A stretch of 64,000 bases of DNA, taken from contig OX359249.1 in the NCBI GenBank assembly GCA_947179485.1, positions 3,410,001-3,474,000 on the forward strand, in the 5' to 3' direction. Of this stretch, positions 36,394 through 47,742 are shown one piece after another (the stretch's first letter is position 1; each line of letters starts with the position of its first letter). Below the pieces are notes generated by a model that saw only the letters and a list, made by a program, of their open reading frames with translations, had not been told where the DNA came from and did no database searches. This DNA comes from Allacma fusca. Taxonomy: Eukaryota > Arthropoda > Collembola > Symphypleona > Sminthuridae. Made by a program: the position numbers and the translations under genes.

Positions 36394-37751
36394 GGCCCGT
36401 ATACATAGACTATTTAGATTAAGGTTAAGTTTAAGTATCAATGTAAGTTTAAGGATTCTCAAAATCCTTAGAAGTGTAAACGCGCAGTGAGAATTGGAAT
36501 CAGGCTCAGCTTCAGCGAAAGGTATTGGATTTTTTCACTTTTTTTTGTTAAGAAATATAAATTGTCATCAGCATGTACTTCAGCTTTAGGTTAAGCATTA
36601 CGATTCCCTGAATGGCAGTTACACTTCGGAATTTCCTTAAGAGTTGATTGCCAAGAAATCCTTGATAATCTTGTATTTAATAATAAATTATTAATATATA
36701 ATAATAATAATTATTATTATTGTAAAAATAAACTTGCACATTGCATTGTTTCATATCCATTCCTGCCCCGTAGTCTATATATATAAGGGACAATGTCACA
36801 AAATACGCGATTCTTACATTATCACGTTTCATTTTTTTGTAAATTCTTTCCCAAAGTAAAAATTTGTTTCATTAAGATTGGTCAAGAATATTGAGGTCAC
36901 GAAGAGGCAAATAAGTGAAGCAAAACCGAGATTTGTTTAGGAGTAAAGTGTTTTTAAGGATTAATGTTAGATTTGGTGAAGAAGTTACAGAAATGGATAA
37001 GTATTTAATGTTATGCTGCTTTCATGTCTGACTTTCATAAAAATATTTTAGTACATGTTTTAAAATATATTAAACCGACTTACTTATTACTTCTTCTAGT
37101 CCTAAGTAATTTATTTGGGAGGATTATGCCATCGCATTAAGTAAGGTAATTTTTATACAACCTAAGAGTTTTGAAATATTTTAAGGAAAGGCTCAGACAT
37201 GAAAGAATGGCAACAATAAATATGGGCCATGGGCGAAAGCCTATAGGGCCTTAAATAAGTAAATACAAAATACAATAAATATTTCTCCAATTCCACATCT
37301 TCCTCACTCACAAATTCTAAAATTTACTTTACCACCACCATATTTATAATATTGAAATAATATAGAATATTTTTCATAATTTAAGAGCTTAAATAAGTTA
37401 CGTACCAAACGACAGTAGTTTTGAGATAGCCTGTGTGCAAAAGCAGCAAAATATACAGAATCGTTGTTGTAAATCGTCAGAAAATTAACACTGTGAGGAA
37501 TAGGAAGTTAACCAAAAAATAGCATTAAGTAACATATAGAGCATATTAGCAACTCAAGAATGCTATTGAATCCCGTCCTTGGAAAAGTACATAAATGTTG
37601 ATTAAGTAAAATGTTTAAATAATTTCCAATCACCAAAACCTTAAGCTAAAGCTGAAAATCCTGCTTACGTTGAGAAATATAACTGCGCGCAGAAAATTCT
37701 TGTGCTGATGCTTAAGCTTACGCTGATTCTTAATTTCAAGTATAAACGGCC
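36394..37751. mobile_element. Possible inverted-repeat element with TTAAG-rich ends
   Basis: The left end starts GGCCCGTATACATAG and the reverse complement of the right end starts GGCCGTTTATACTTG. Both continue into repeated AAGTTTAAG/GCTTAAGC-type words. No target duplication was found. Within it, 37,215-37,265 holds a GGGC-GAAA-GCC hairpin followed by a TAAATAAGTAAATA-like tail that resembles the 3' end of a non-LTR retrotransposon. Boundaries are tentative. Confidence 0.3.
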
Positions 37752-37839
37752 TTCAGTTTTTCAACCTTTTTGTTTTTCAGGATTTTGAAAATCTTGAATC
37801 TTAAACTTAAACTTCTGTTATAGTAGCATGGAATTGTTT

Positions 37840-38432
37840 AAAGGAAGTTTAAAAGAACCAAATCAACTATTGAGGGAAATTAAGGAAGGTTTAAAAAGAA
37901 CCAAATCAATTATTGAGGAAAAGTAAGGAAGGTTTAAAAGAACCAAATCAATTATTGAGGAAAAGTAAGGAAGGCTTAAAAGAACCAAATCAACTATTGA
38001 GGAAAATTAAGAAGGTTTAAAAGAAACAAATCAATAATTGATGAAAAGTAAGGAGTTTTATAAGAACCAAATCAATTATTGGGGAAAAGTAAGGAAGGTT
38101 TAAAAGAACCAAATCAATTTGAGGAAAAGTAAGGAAGGTTTAAAAGAACCAAATCAATTTGAGGAAAAGTAAGGAAGGTTTAAAAGAACCAAATCAATTT
38201 GAGGAAAAGTAAGGAAGGTTTAAAAGAACCAAATCAATATTGAGGAAAAGTAAGGAAGGTTTAAAAGAACTAAATCAATTATTGAGGGAAAGTAAGGAAG
38301 GTTTAAAAGAAGTAAATCAATATTGAGGAAAAGTAGGGAAGATTGAAAAAAACTAAATCAATATTGAGGAAAAGTAAGGAAGGTTTAAAAGAACTAAATC
38401 AATTATTGAGGAAAGGTAAGAAAGGTTTAATA
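37840..38432. repeat. Minisatellite, 38-42 bp unit
   Basis: About fourteen to fifteen copies of a purine-rich unit containing GGAAGGTTTAAAAGAACCAA and ATTGAGGAAAAGTAA. The middle copies lack four bases (TTAT), shortening the period to about 38. Confidence 0.9.
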
Positions 38433-38595
38433 ATTCAACAACCAGTACAAGAATTTAATGAATGTTAACGATGGTTTGTTATTAGACGTTGCATGGAAGC
38501 CAATGATTCAGAAAATTGTAGGTAATTTTTTTTAAATTGAATTTTTTTATCCATTGTAGAAATTATCTATCACTTGCTATTGCTATTGTTAGTGC

Positions 38596-38626
38596 CTGAT
38601 GATGACAGCCTGTTAGTTGTCGACAC
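38596..38626 (+). ncRNA. Hammerhead-like motif, orphan
   Basis: CTGATGAT is followed by a 6-bp stem (GACAGC/GTTGTC) around CTGTTA and then GACAC where a hammerhead has GAAAC. This is the same layout as the motif beside the Penelope relic at 33.6 kb. The substitution in GAAA suggests a dead copy. Flanking stems were not resolved. Confidence 0.25.
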
Positions 38627-38639
38627 CTTGCATATAATT

Positions 38640-39038
38640 TAGCTTGTTTAATAGCGTTTAAGCCAAAGATATGGAATCTATTGTGTCCTTATGTTATTTT
38701 GCCACAATAATTACTACAGAAAATGCTGATAAATATAGGGAGAGTACGGAGATCTTAAATTGTCTGGTAGTCTATATTGTGTGTGCTACTTACGGTTGCA
38801 GAGATAAGAAGTATTTTCAAATGCTATACATCAAAACACGCTGGTACCTCGCCTCAGGTATTTGTGCTTGGTATTTTGAAAGAGCAAGACACATTGTTTA
38901 GTATTTTCAGATGAAACATTGCCTATTGTGTATTTTGATGTATTACACATATATTTTATATATTTTTGACGGTTCATGTACAGAAATATATTTCAAATAC
39001 TCTAGACATACTTTCGAAATTTAGCATTCAACTTTTAT
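38640..39038. other. Short gene-free stretch before the hAT element
   Basis: A 76-codon open frame (38671-38901) shows no recognisable feature. Nothing else was seen. Confidence 0.35.
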
Positions 39039-39046
39039 ATGGAAAC

Positions 39047-39661
39047 CAAAGGTGTCCACCTATCCTATTTATAGGCCTATATATAGGATAAAAATAGGCA
39101 GGATGCAAAATTCAAGTAATTATAGGTAGTAAAATAGGGTGCAGTAATTACCGCTAAAATTAATCCTATATTATATGTAGGAGCTGCAAGAGTTCACTTT
39201 TTATTTAGGAACAAGGTAGGCAGTTTGCGAAGGTAAACATAGGCATATTTAATAATCTATTGACAAATTTGTCAAGCAATTATTTGATTTAACCTTAAAA
39301 TAAATCTCAAAAATATTCTTCAAATACGTGACATTTTAGTAGTTCGATTTTTTTCATGTGTTACGATTGCACGTATACATACATAGATGATTTTTAGTTG
39401 AAAAAATAAACCTTTATAGGCTAAAACTAGGTCTTTATGGGCTAAAAAATAGGTCTTTATAGGCTAAAAAATAGGTCTTTATAGGCTAAAATATAGGCCT
39501 TTATAGGTTAAAATATAGGCAGAAACATTACAGGAGTATGTATGTAGGCAAATAGGTAGGCAATATATTTTTGATAAATAATATAGGTTAATATGTAGGG
39601 AAGGCAAAGCTGCAAAAAATATGTAGTATTTTAGGTAGGCTGAACCTTTTGGACACCTTTG
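39047..39661. mobile_element. Non-autonomous hAT element, 615 bp, with intact 8-bp target duplication
   Basis: The element begins CAAAGGTGTCCA and ends with its exact reverse complement. ATGGAAAC occurs immediately outside both ends (39039-39046 and 39662-39669), the 8-bp duplication typical of hAT insertions. There is no transposase. The interior is dominated by TATAGGC/GCCTATA words, including about five tandem copies of a 25-26-base unit containing AGGTCTTTATAGGCTAAAA at 39,406-39,515. Confidence 0.88.
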
Positions 39662-39721
39662 ATGGAAACACATTACGACAGTTTAACTTCGTATTCAGAA
39701 AAAATATAAAGGCCTCCGCAA

Positions 39722-39835
39722 ATCCATACTCGCGAAAATCGTATCGAAATGCTTTTCCATAGAAATTTATTGATCTAGAAATCCTTTGCTCTCGCAATGG
39801 ACAAACATTGCGATACGATTTTCGCGCGTATGGAT
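39722..39835. repeat. 114-nt foldback hairpin
   Basis: Left arm ATCCATACTCGCGAAAATCG continues through TATCGAAATGC. The right arm is its reverse complement with two or three mismatches, and weaker pairing (TCCAT/ATGGA) extends inward. It lies 60 bases beyond the hAT element. No duplication flanks it. Confidence 0.8.
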
Positions 39836-40140
39836 GGGTCAATTAATGACGGAAGGAGCCGTGGGTAATAAATCATTCACACGAAACATACAAATTGCAT
39901 GGGTGATTCTAGAGTTATGCTGTTTATACACAGATATTTACATGGAATACTGCATATCGTCGGCTAAACTTCCTAACCGGCTAAAATAAAAAAGGCTTAG
40001 AATGCAGACCGGCTATTTAGCGCTGTCGCTCAAAACTCAAACCAGCCATAATTCCCTCATTTACCTCAACTTGACCACCCTTCCGCTCCCCTTACACTAA
40101 TCCCCGTACTGCCCATCTACTAATAATAATCCCATTATTT

Positions 40141-40948
40141 CCCCTCCACTTCCCCTCCACTTCCCCTCCACATCCCCTCCACATCCATTCCACTTTCACT
40201 CCACTTCCCCTTCAAATACATAACCCCTCCACTTCCCCTTCAAATACATAACCCCTCCACTTCCCCTTCAAATACATAACCCCTCCACTTCCCCTTCAAA
40301 TACATAACCCCTCCACTTCCCCTTCAAATACATAACCCCTTGACTTCCCCTTCAAATACATAACCCCTCCACTTCCCCTTCAAATACATAACCCCTCCAC
40401 TTCCCCTTCAAATACATAACCCCTTGACTTCCCCTTCAAATACATAACCCCTCCACTTCCCCTTCAAATACAAAACCCCTCCACTTCCCCTTCAAATACA
40501 TAACCCCTCCACTTCCCCTTCAAATACATAACCCCTTGACTTCCCCTTCAAATACATAACCCCTCCACTTCCCCTTCAAATACATAACCCCTCCACTTCC
40601 CCTTCAAATACATAACCCCTTGACTTCCCCTTCAAATACATAACCCCTCCACTTCCCCTTCAAATACATAACCCCTCCACTTCCCCTTCAAATACAAAAC
40701 CCCTCCACTTCCCCTTCAAATACATAGCCCCTTGACTTCCCCTTCAAATGCAAAACCCCTCCACTTCCCCTTCAAATACAAAACCCCTCCACTTCCCCTT
40801 CAAACACATAACCCCTCCACTTCCCCTTCAAATACATGACCCCTCCATTTCCCCTTCAAATACATAACCCCTCCACTTCCCCTTCAAATACATACCCCTC
40901 CACTTTGTATTTGAAGGGGAAGTCAAGGGGCTATGTATTTGAAGGAGT
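40141..40948. repeat. 28-bp minisatellite with an orientation flip at the gap edge
   Basis: About 25 copies of a unit made of CCCCTCCACTTCCCC plus TTCAAATACATAA. A CTTGACTT variant recurs every three or four units (84 or 112 bases), a higher-order pattern. From about 40,904 the repeat continues in reverse complement up to the N run. Open frames through it are artefacts of the repeat. Confidence 0.95.
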
Positions 40949-41148
40949 NNNNNNNNNNNNNNNNNNNNNNNNNNNNNNNNNNNNNNNNNNNNNNNNNNNN
41001 NNNNNNNNNNNNNNNNNNNNNNNNNNNNNNNNNNNNNNNNNNNNNNNNNNNNNNNNNNNNNNNNNNNNNNNNNNNNNNNNNNNNNNNNNNNNNNNNNNNN
41101 NNNNNNNNNNNNNNNNNNNNNNNNNNNNNNNNNNNNNNNNNNNNNNNN
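40949..41148. other. Assembly gap, exactly 200 N
   Basis: A round-number gap between two different minisatellites; the true length is unknown. Confidence 0.99.
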
Positions 41149-42150
41149 TGCTCAGTCACATGTTAAAGTCCTATGCTCAGTCACATGTTAAAGTCCTATG
41201 CTCAGTCACATGTTAAAGTCCTATGCTCAGTCACATGTTAAAGTCATATGCTCAGTCACATGTTAAAGTCCTATGCTCAGTCACATGTTAAAGTCATATG
41301 CTCAGTCACATGTTAAAGTCATATGCTCAGTCACATGTTAAAGTCATATGCTCAGTCACATGTTAAAGTCCTATGCTCAGTCACATGTTAAAGTCCTATG
41401 CTCAGTCACATGTTAAAGTCCTATGCTCAGTCACATGTTAAAGTCCTATGCTCAGTCACATGTTAAAGTCCTATGCTCAGTCACATGTTAAATTCCTATG
41501 CTCAGTCACATGTTAAAGTCCTATGCTCAGTCACATGTTACAGTCCTATGCTCAGTCACATGTTAAAGTCCTATGCTCAGTCACATGTTAAAGTCCTATG
41601 CTCAGTCACATGTTACAGTCCTATGCTCAGTCACCTGTTAAAGTCCTATGCTCAGTCACATGTTACAGTCCTATGCTCAGTCACCTGTTAAAGTCCTATG
41701 CTCAGTCACATGTTACAGTCCTATGCTCATAAGCAGTCACATTATAATGTCCCATGCTCAGTCACATTATAATGTCCAATGCTCACAAGCAGTCACATTA
41801 TAATGTCCCATGCTCAGTCACATTATAATGTCCTATGCTCACAAGCAGTCACATTATAATGCCCTATGCTCACAAGCAGTCACATTATAATGTCCCATGC
41901 TCAGTCACATTATAATGCCCTATGCTCACAAGCAGTCACATTATAATGTCCCATGCTCAGTCACATTATAATGTCCTATGCTCACAAGCAGTCACATTAT
42001 AATGTCCCATGCTCAGTCACATTATAATGTCCCATGCTCAGTCACATTATAATGTCCTATGCTCACAAGCAGTCACATTATAATGTCCTATGCTCACAAG
42101 CAGTCACATTATAATGTCCTATGCTCACAAGCAGTCTTATTATAAAATCT
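41149..42150. repeat. 25-bp minisatellite grading into a 25/31-bp variant
   Basis: About 23 copies of TGCTCAGTCACATGTTAAAG plus TCCTA run to about 41,725. Then a related unit (CAGTCACATTATAATGTCCC) alternates with a longer form carrying an extra ACAAGC. Because 25 is not a multiple of three, the apparent frames are spurious. Confidence 0.95.
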
Positions 42151-42190
42151 TATGCTCGTTCTCTACCATGGGCATTAGTATGAGACTTTA

Positions 42191-42356
42191 ACAATGAAAG
42201 TGGCAGTTGGTCATGGTGGCAGTAGGCCAGGAGGCAGTTGGCCAAAATTTTCAGTTTTAAAGGAAGGGGCAATTGGCCTAGTGGCGGTTGGCCTAGTGGC
42301 AGTTGACCAGGTGGCAGTTGGCCGCGGTGGCAGTTTTGTAGGTGGCAGTTGGCCTA
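42191..42356. repeat. GGTGGCAGTTGGCC minisatellite, degenerate
   Basis: About ten imperfect copies of a 14-17-base unit reading GGTGGCAGTTGGCCTA, directly after the previous array. Confidence 0.8.
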
Positions 42357-42570
42357 ACATCGACTCAAATTAATTATCCTAAAATTAACATTGACCAGAA
42401 TAGGAATTTATATCATATTATATTTAACATTTCGCTGATAATATTTGATGCGAAAATTAACATAGCGCCGTGTAACAAACGTTCTCAAATATAACGTTGC
42501 CTTTTTTCCGAATTTACCCCAAATTCTACATTGTGTTGTATAAAAGATTATCCCAAATTATACATTCTGC
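42357..42570. repeat. Degenerate AATTAACATTG satellite, left part
   Basis: Irregular units containing AAAATTAACATTG, TAGGAATTTAT and TTGTGTTGTATA. The same words resume at 43,763 after the solo LTR, so the LTR interrupts one array. Confidence 0.6.
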
Positions 42571-43762
42571 TGATACGCTCTTTTTAGCGTAGAGATAAGT
42601 ATTTGATACGTACATAATAACGTAAGATTTTATGTGATGGTAGTAATGAGAATAGGATGTTAGAAGGAACGTAAGAATGTGTACACGTGAATAGCACGCG
42701 AATAAACTTGCTGACCGTTGGTTTTAATAAAAATATCCAGAATTGGAAAAGTCCTCCTCTGTGTGTAGAAATTACCCTTTGGCTCCTCTCAGTCCGAGCG
42801 GATGAGAAGAGGAGGGAAATCTCTCCATGCGTAGGATATATATGTATGGTATTAGTGCGTAATAAGCTTAAAACCGTTGTATTTTAGAGTGTAAGACGTT
42901 TTCCCCGGGAGAATCTAAAAACTCCTTCCTAAGTAACCGGATCTGAGTCGGACAATGGTCTCGATCTTTACGATCGTAATAAAAATAAGTTACGATAAGA
43001 CCTAAGATTAAGAAAGTAATTGAAACTGATATTGCCTAAGTATGTATTGTCATGTGTTTAAATGTAAAGCAAGCTCGAACCGGCGCCAGGCTGGCGGGGT
43101 TGGAACTTGGTTTCGGCCGGATGGTCAGGTCATAAAAATCTATTCAATTGACTTCGGATTTTGAGAGTACGGTTGCGGCCGAGTATAAATACCCCATGAA
43201 AATCTTACAGATTCACAGTCGATCTGAACACGCCGATCCGAAACGCTGTCCTCTTGGACTCTCTCCCTCTTCGTATAGCACTCGGGTTTCGGTTCTCTCC
43301 CTTTTTACTCCCATTTTATCAAAAATACTCTTGCTCTCAGAATCGAGTAGTTTTTCTGAAAGATAGCCTTTACTCTCAGAAGAGGAAGGATTTTACCACA
43401 GCTCTTCAGGCTGGTGGATTGTATTTCGAGAAATTTTGAGAAAACATTTAGAATTTTGATAGGAATTTTGGGAAACCTTTTGGTCAACCCTTTGATAACT
43501 TGTAATAGGAATTACACTTGAACTTTTATAACTTTATTATCTTTGTATTTAGATTTAGAGAAGGTCTTCTTTGAATTAATATTTATAATCAGAATTAAAT
43601 CTTAGTGTTAATTTATATTTTAGAAAATCAAACAAAGATATTATTAAGTTCCATTTTTGTATTTGTCTAAAGTTAAATAAAATCTCTTCAACATTTGAGG
43701 AACCAAAAGTAAACTTGAGGGAATTATAGTACGTTATTTCCACTCAACTCAGACCCCTAACA
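42571..43762 (+). mobile_element. Solo LTR, probably Gypsy-type, 1192 bp
   Basis: The element begins TGATACGC and ends CCCTAACA (TG...CA) and is flanked on both sides by CTGC (42567-42570 and 43763-43766), a 4-bp target duplication as in Gypsy elements. It carries TATAAATA at 43184-43191, an initiator-like CACAGTC about 30 bases on, and AATAAA at 43676-43681, consistent with U3-R-U5 on the plus strand. There is no internal coding region, so recombination between two LTRs is inferred. It has interrupted the AATTAACATTG satellite. Confidence 0.7.
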
Positions 43763-44290
43763 CTGCTGTATACAAATTTATAAAATTAACCTTGAGCTGT
43801 AATAGGAATCTATACCAAAAGTAACACTATGCTATGCAGGAATTTGTACCAAAAAACATTACGATGTTGGGTATATATGCCAGAAATAACAATTTATCAC
43901 AAAATTAACAATACACTGCGTAGGAATTTATCTTAAAATTACCATTAAGCCGAGTAACCAATAATCGCAAAATTAACATTGTCCTTTTTTCGAATTTATT
44001 TTTTTGCATTGAGCTGTATGAAACTAGATCCCAAAACTAACCTAGAGCTGTATAGGAATATATGCCAAAAGTAACACTATGTGGGAGTTTATCTCAAAAT
44101 TAACATTGCACTGTACAGAAATTTGTACGAAAAGAATGTTACGATGTAAAGGTATATACTCCAGAAATAACAATTATTAAATTAACCAAATTAACACTGC
44201 CGCGCAGGAATATATATCAAAATTAAAACGATGCTGTTCAGGATTTGATATAACAAGATTAACATTACGCAGTATTATATTAACTGGATT
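43763..44290. repeat. Degenerate AATTAACATTG satellite, right part
   Basis: Roughly 40-60-base units with AAAATTAACATT, CTGTATAGGAATTTAT and CCAAAAGTAACACTATG words. It is the continuation of the array left of the solo LTR. Confidence 0.65.
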
Positions 44291-44433
44291 CACAATTTAG
44301 TATGATTTATTATTCTGTGGAATGGAAGTTAATATAATTAGAAGGAAAGTGATTCAGATGCATTTTGGGTTAAAATATAAATTATCTTTTATCTAGTTTC
44401 TCACTGTCCTAAGTCAATCCCTGCCTTAGGAAC

Positions 44434-45240
44434 CAGGGTTGCTGATTTTTTTGAAAAAAATCAAATAAATCAGATTTATTTTATTTAAATGGGATTTGTT
44501 TGATTTAAATTCAAAATTTTATCGTACGATACAATTTCCATACAAATTTTTGGTTTTAATTTTCCTAATAATAATATTCTGCATTGCTGACACCAATGAA
44601 ACTTGAACAATTAATAAAATGTATTGAGGGAAAATTACAAAGGAAAGTCAACTACCTAATATGAAATAAAAAGCTGGTTAAAGGCCAATTCCAAAAATCA
44701 GCAGTATTTTTTATATTGTAACAATTTTGAATTAAGTTTTATCTTTGAAGCCAAACACTTTGTAGCAGATCTGCATTCGAACCAAATATTTTCATATTTC
44801 GTATTTGGTTTGTATTTGAATTTCAAATACAACATTAATTGATATGTGAATTCGTATTCGGTTTTTTTATTCAAATCAATTTTATAGGACTATTCGAATC
44901 CTCCAACCGAATCAGACAAAAAATTTGAATTTCATTTGATTTTCGAATAAAATTCCAGATTCGGTTCGAATTCGGTTTGGATTGTATTCGAAGTTGGTCT
45001 TACTTAAGAGTGCTAATCATCTAATTCACCCAACATTTTACTACTAATAGCATTAAGTTGGCCTTGCTGTAAATCTGATTTCTTCAACCAAGCTTTCAGG
45101 CACATGCAAAATTTTATTGTTACAGCAAGCATTGCTAATCTCTTTGAGGTAAGCAAGTCAGTACATGTGGAGAATAAGCTTTCGACCAGAACACCAGTTA
45201 CAGAAACCATCAAATATTTCCTAGTCATTTTTAAAAGATC
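44434..45240 (-). mobile_element. hAT transposon relic with transposase C-terminus
   Basis: The minus-strand frame 45228-45013 encodes RKYLMVSVTGVLVESLFST followed by LLTSKRLAML and KFCMCLKAWL. This is the hAT C-terminal dimerisation region (usually RKYL-x-[IV]-PATS-x-x-SERVFS and then KR-x-x-L). The expected S-E-R is V-E-S here. CAGGGTTGCTGATTTTTTT at 44434 resembles a hAT terminal repeat and would be the 3' end. The N-terminal transposase part is missing where the next element begins. Confidence 0.65.
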
Positions 45241-45345
45241 CGGGAAAATAATAATCCATAAAAAGCAGAATTTAAGCAGTTACTTGAAAGTACTCCAATA
45301 ACAGACAGAGCAACAAAGTGAAACAAACCTTCCATCACTCTAAAG

Positions 45346-46339
45346 CAGGGATGGATAACGTTATTCGATTCATAACGTTATTGAATAACGTTATTATCGG
45401 AAAAAAAGAGAAAACGGTTTACAGTAACGAAAACGAAACGGAAAATATGTAATAACGTTAAGCTAAAATTAACCCAAAGGTTGGATTTGCAAAACCATAA
45501 ACGTAAACCATAACCGAAAATATAAACGTTATTTTCCGTTTTTACAAATCCCATGCATTGCCATCTTGTAAGCTCCAATAAAGCTTTAGGCTGATCTCAA
45601 ATGAGACTATGAGACTCGTGAAACTCTTCAATTTCGTTTCACTTGAACTAATTCTTTTAACACGTGCTCTCCTTATGACATATATAGGAATGCATAGAAA
45701 CTACAGAGTCATTCCTTATCAATTTACATTAGGTAATTATTTACACATTAAGTAAGTAACGGCCATCCTTGTTAGTGTTCATTTGGTGAAACAAATCAAT
45801 GGGATGAAAAAAGACGAGCGCAGTGACCGACTATTTAAAAATACAATCTTCGAGAAGACAAATAAAACCCGGTATTTAGTGGAATGCTGCGATTCAATAA
45901 CACGGGGAACTTTTGCACCACACGTTTATTACAATTTTAATTGTTACATGTGTCGAGCTTAAATTTTGTCAGACAGAAGAATGAGATCGACAGGTGAACT
46001 TCTGGATGTCATTCCATTTCTTCGAGTAAATGGATTCTGAGAGGCATTTATGCATTTGTATGCAGTTCTTATTATTGTTTTTCAATAAATAGGCAAGGCA
46101 TTTATGTTTCATTGATTAAAGCTAGAAAACATTATTTTTATAACCGTTTAACTGTATGTCGTGGAACCTTAATTTTGGAAAACTGTTTTTAACCGTTTAA
46201 CAGAATAGTAAGGAAGCCGTAACAGTTTATACCAATAACCGTAACTTCAGATAACGTAAACCATAACGTTAACGCAAATAATTCTGAGAGAAACGTTAAG
46301 GTATTAACCAAAACCATATTTTTCGGTTTTCCATCACTG
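45346..46339. mobile_element. Non-autonomous hAT-like element, 994 bp
   Basis: The left end CAGGGATGGATAACG and the reverse complement of the right end, CAGTGATGGAAAACC, match at 12 of 15 positions. The flanking octamers CTCTAAAG and CTCGAATC agree at five of eight, a decayed target duplication. Both subterminal regions are dense in AACGTT/ATAACG words. There is no transposase. It sits beside the hAT relic. Confidence 0.6.
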
Positions 46340-46429
46340 CTCGAATCACCCTGTGAGATTGCTCCCCGCCAAAGCTATAACGTTATGCAAAATGTACTAC
46401 AAAGCAGAGGAACTTGAAGGCAAAGTGGT

Positions 46430-47470
46430 CTGTCTAAAGAGACAAATTTGTGAAGACACATAATTATGCGACCAGTCCCGAAATAACACGGACAACGTTT
46501 GTGACTCATTGTCAGTATTGTCCCGTTATGATCGCGACCACTTCAAAATCGTATCACACCGGGATTGAACCATTTAAAGTGGCAAAAAAACGGATAATCT
46601 GATGACGAAATACAAATTGGTTTAAATGGAATGGTCTCACTGTGAAAATAATTTTGTCTGTCCCGACATTATTTACTGTCGCATCGGATTTAATTGGAAT
46701 GTCATCAAAGTAAAAGCGATTCTGGCTAAAACAAAAACTTGGTTAATATGATACTCACTTACTGACGTACCACTTCTAAAATATTGCCAAAGTCCTTCAT
46801 ATACGAAGGGTGAGTTCGTGTGACAACGAGTTCACATGCATAAAGGTTATAGTTTATGAAAGGAACAATAATTTTTATGTTCCACAGAAAGTTACGATAA
46901 TCTCGGAACACAATTATGCGTCCCGATCCCGTCCCAAAATAACACTGACAATATTTGAGTGCACTGTCCCGTTGCAAACAAAAATGCTGCAAAATCCCAT
47001 AATTCTAATAGAGCATCATTCAAAGGGATAACTCTCGGTAATTGGAACCGTCGTTAAATATTTTGTGACAAAAATAACCTCATAGAATAACCACAATGGC
47101 ATATAGGTATGTTTTGTTGATCAGAGTGAAAATTGCGCGAACCCAATTTTACAATCGGCAAAGTAGACTGCTTGGTTTCAAAATTGAAAGAAAAATGGAA
47201 TCCAGTCAAATCGGACGGGACAGTACAGAATGTCGGGTAAAACATAATTATCTGCACAGTCAGACCATTCCACTTTAACCAATTTGAATTTCCTTATAAG
47301 ATTAAACGTCTTGAATTTGTTATTTTAAATGGTTCTCTTTCAGAATAATAGGAATTTGGAGTGGTCGCATGAAGGACGAGACAATTCTGGGACTCAAATA
47401 TTGTCCCAGTGTTATTTCGAGACTGGACCAGTTTACTTATTCTTAGAGTTCTTCTTGCAACCTGACATTT
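46430..47470. mobile_element. Foldback repeat of the GTCCCG family
   Basis: Sequence at about 46,430-46,740 (CCCGAAATAACAC, TATTGTCCCG, GGAATGGTCTCACTGTG) returns in reverse complement at about 47,150-47,470. The central part (about 46,900-46,980) carries another forward copy of the AACACTGACAATATTTG block. A fourth copy lies near 49.5 kb. There is no coding capacity; the open frames found here run across the repeat in several phases. Confidence 0.6.
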
Positions 47471-47742
47471 TATGACGGTCCGACTTGTATACTCGTTGGA
47501 TCTAATATCAAGACATTCAAGACATCACTTCGAAAACATTTCAATAAATGAATGCTCGAAAATACTTAACTCCCGCTTGGAGGAAGACTAATTTAATAAA
47601 TTTAGGTTTCTTGAGGGCTGCCGCGAAGTTAAATTCAACTACAGTAGGATTTCGAAGGGAAATTTTTTGACTACACAACATGACCTGATTAAAATAGTAA
47701 TAAATAGGTACTTTAATACTTTAATCCGGTCTTTTTATGAAG

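Noticed and set aside
40836..41691. Open frames running through the minisatellites and the N gap
   Set aside because: They are products of repeat units and unknown bases, not genes.
46759..47278. Several 60-77-codon frames on both strands
   Set aside because: They overlap the GTCCCG foldback repeat in different phases and match nothing known.
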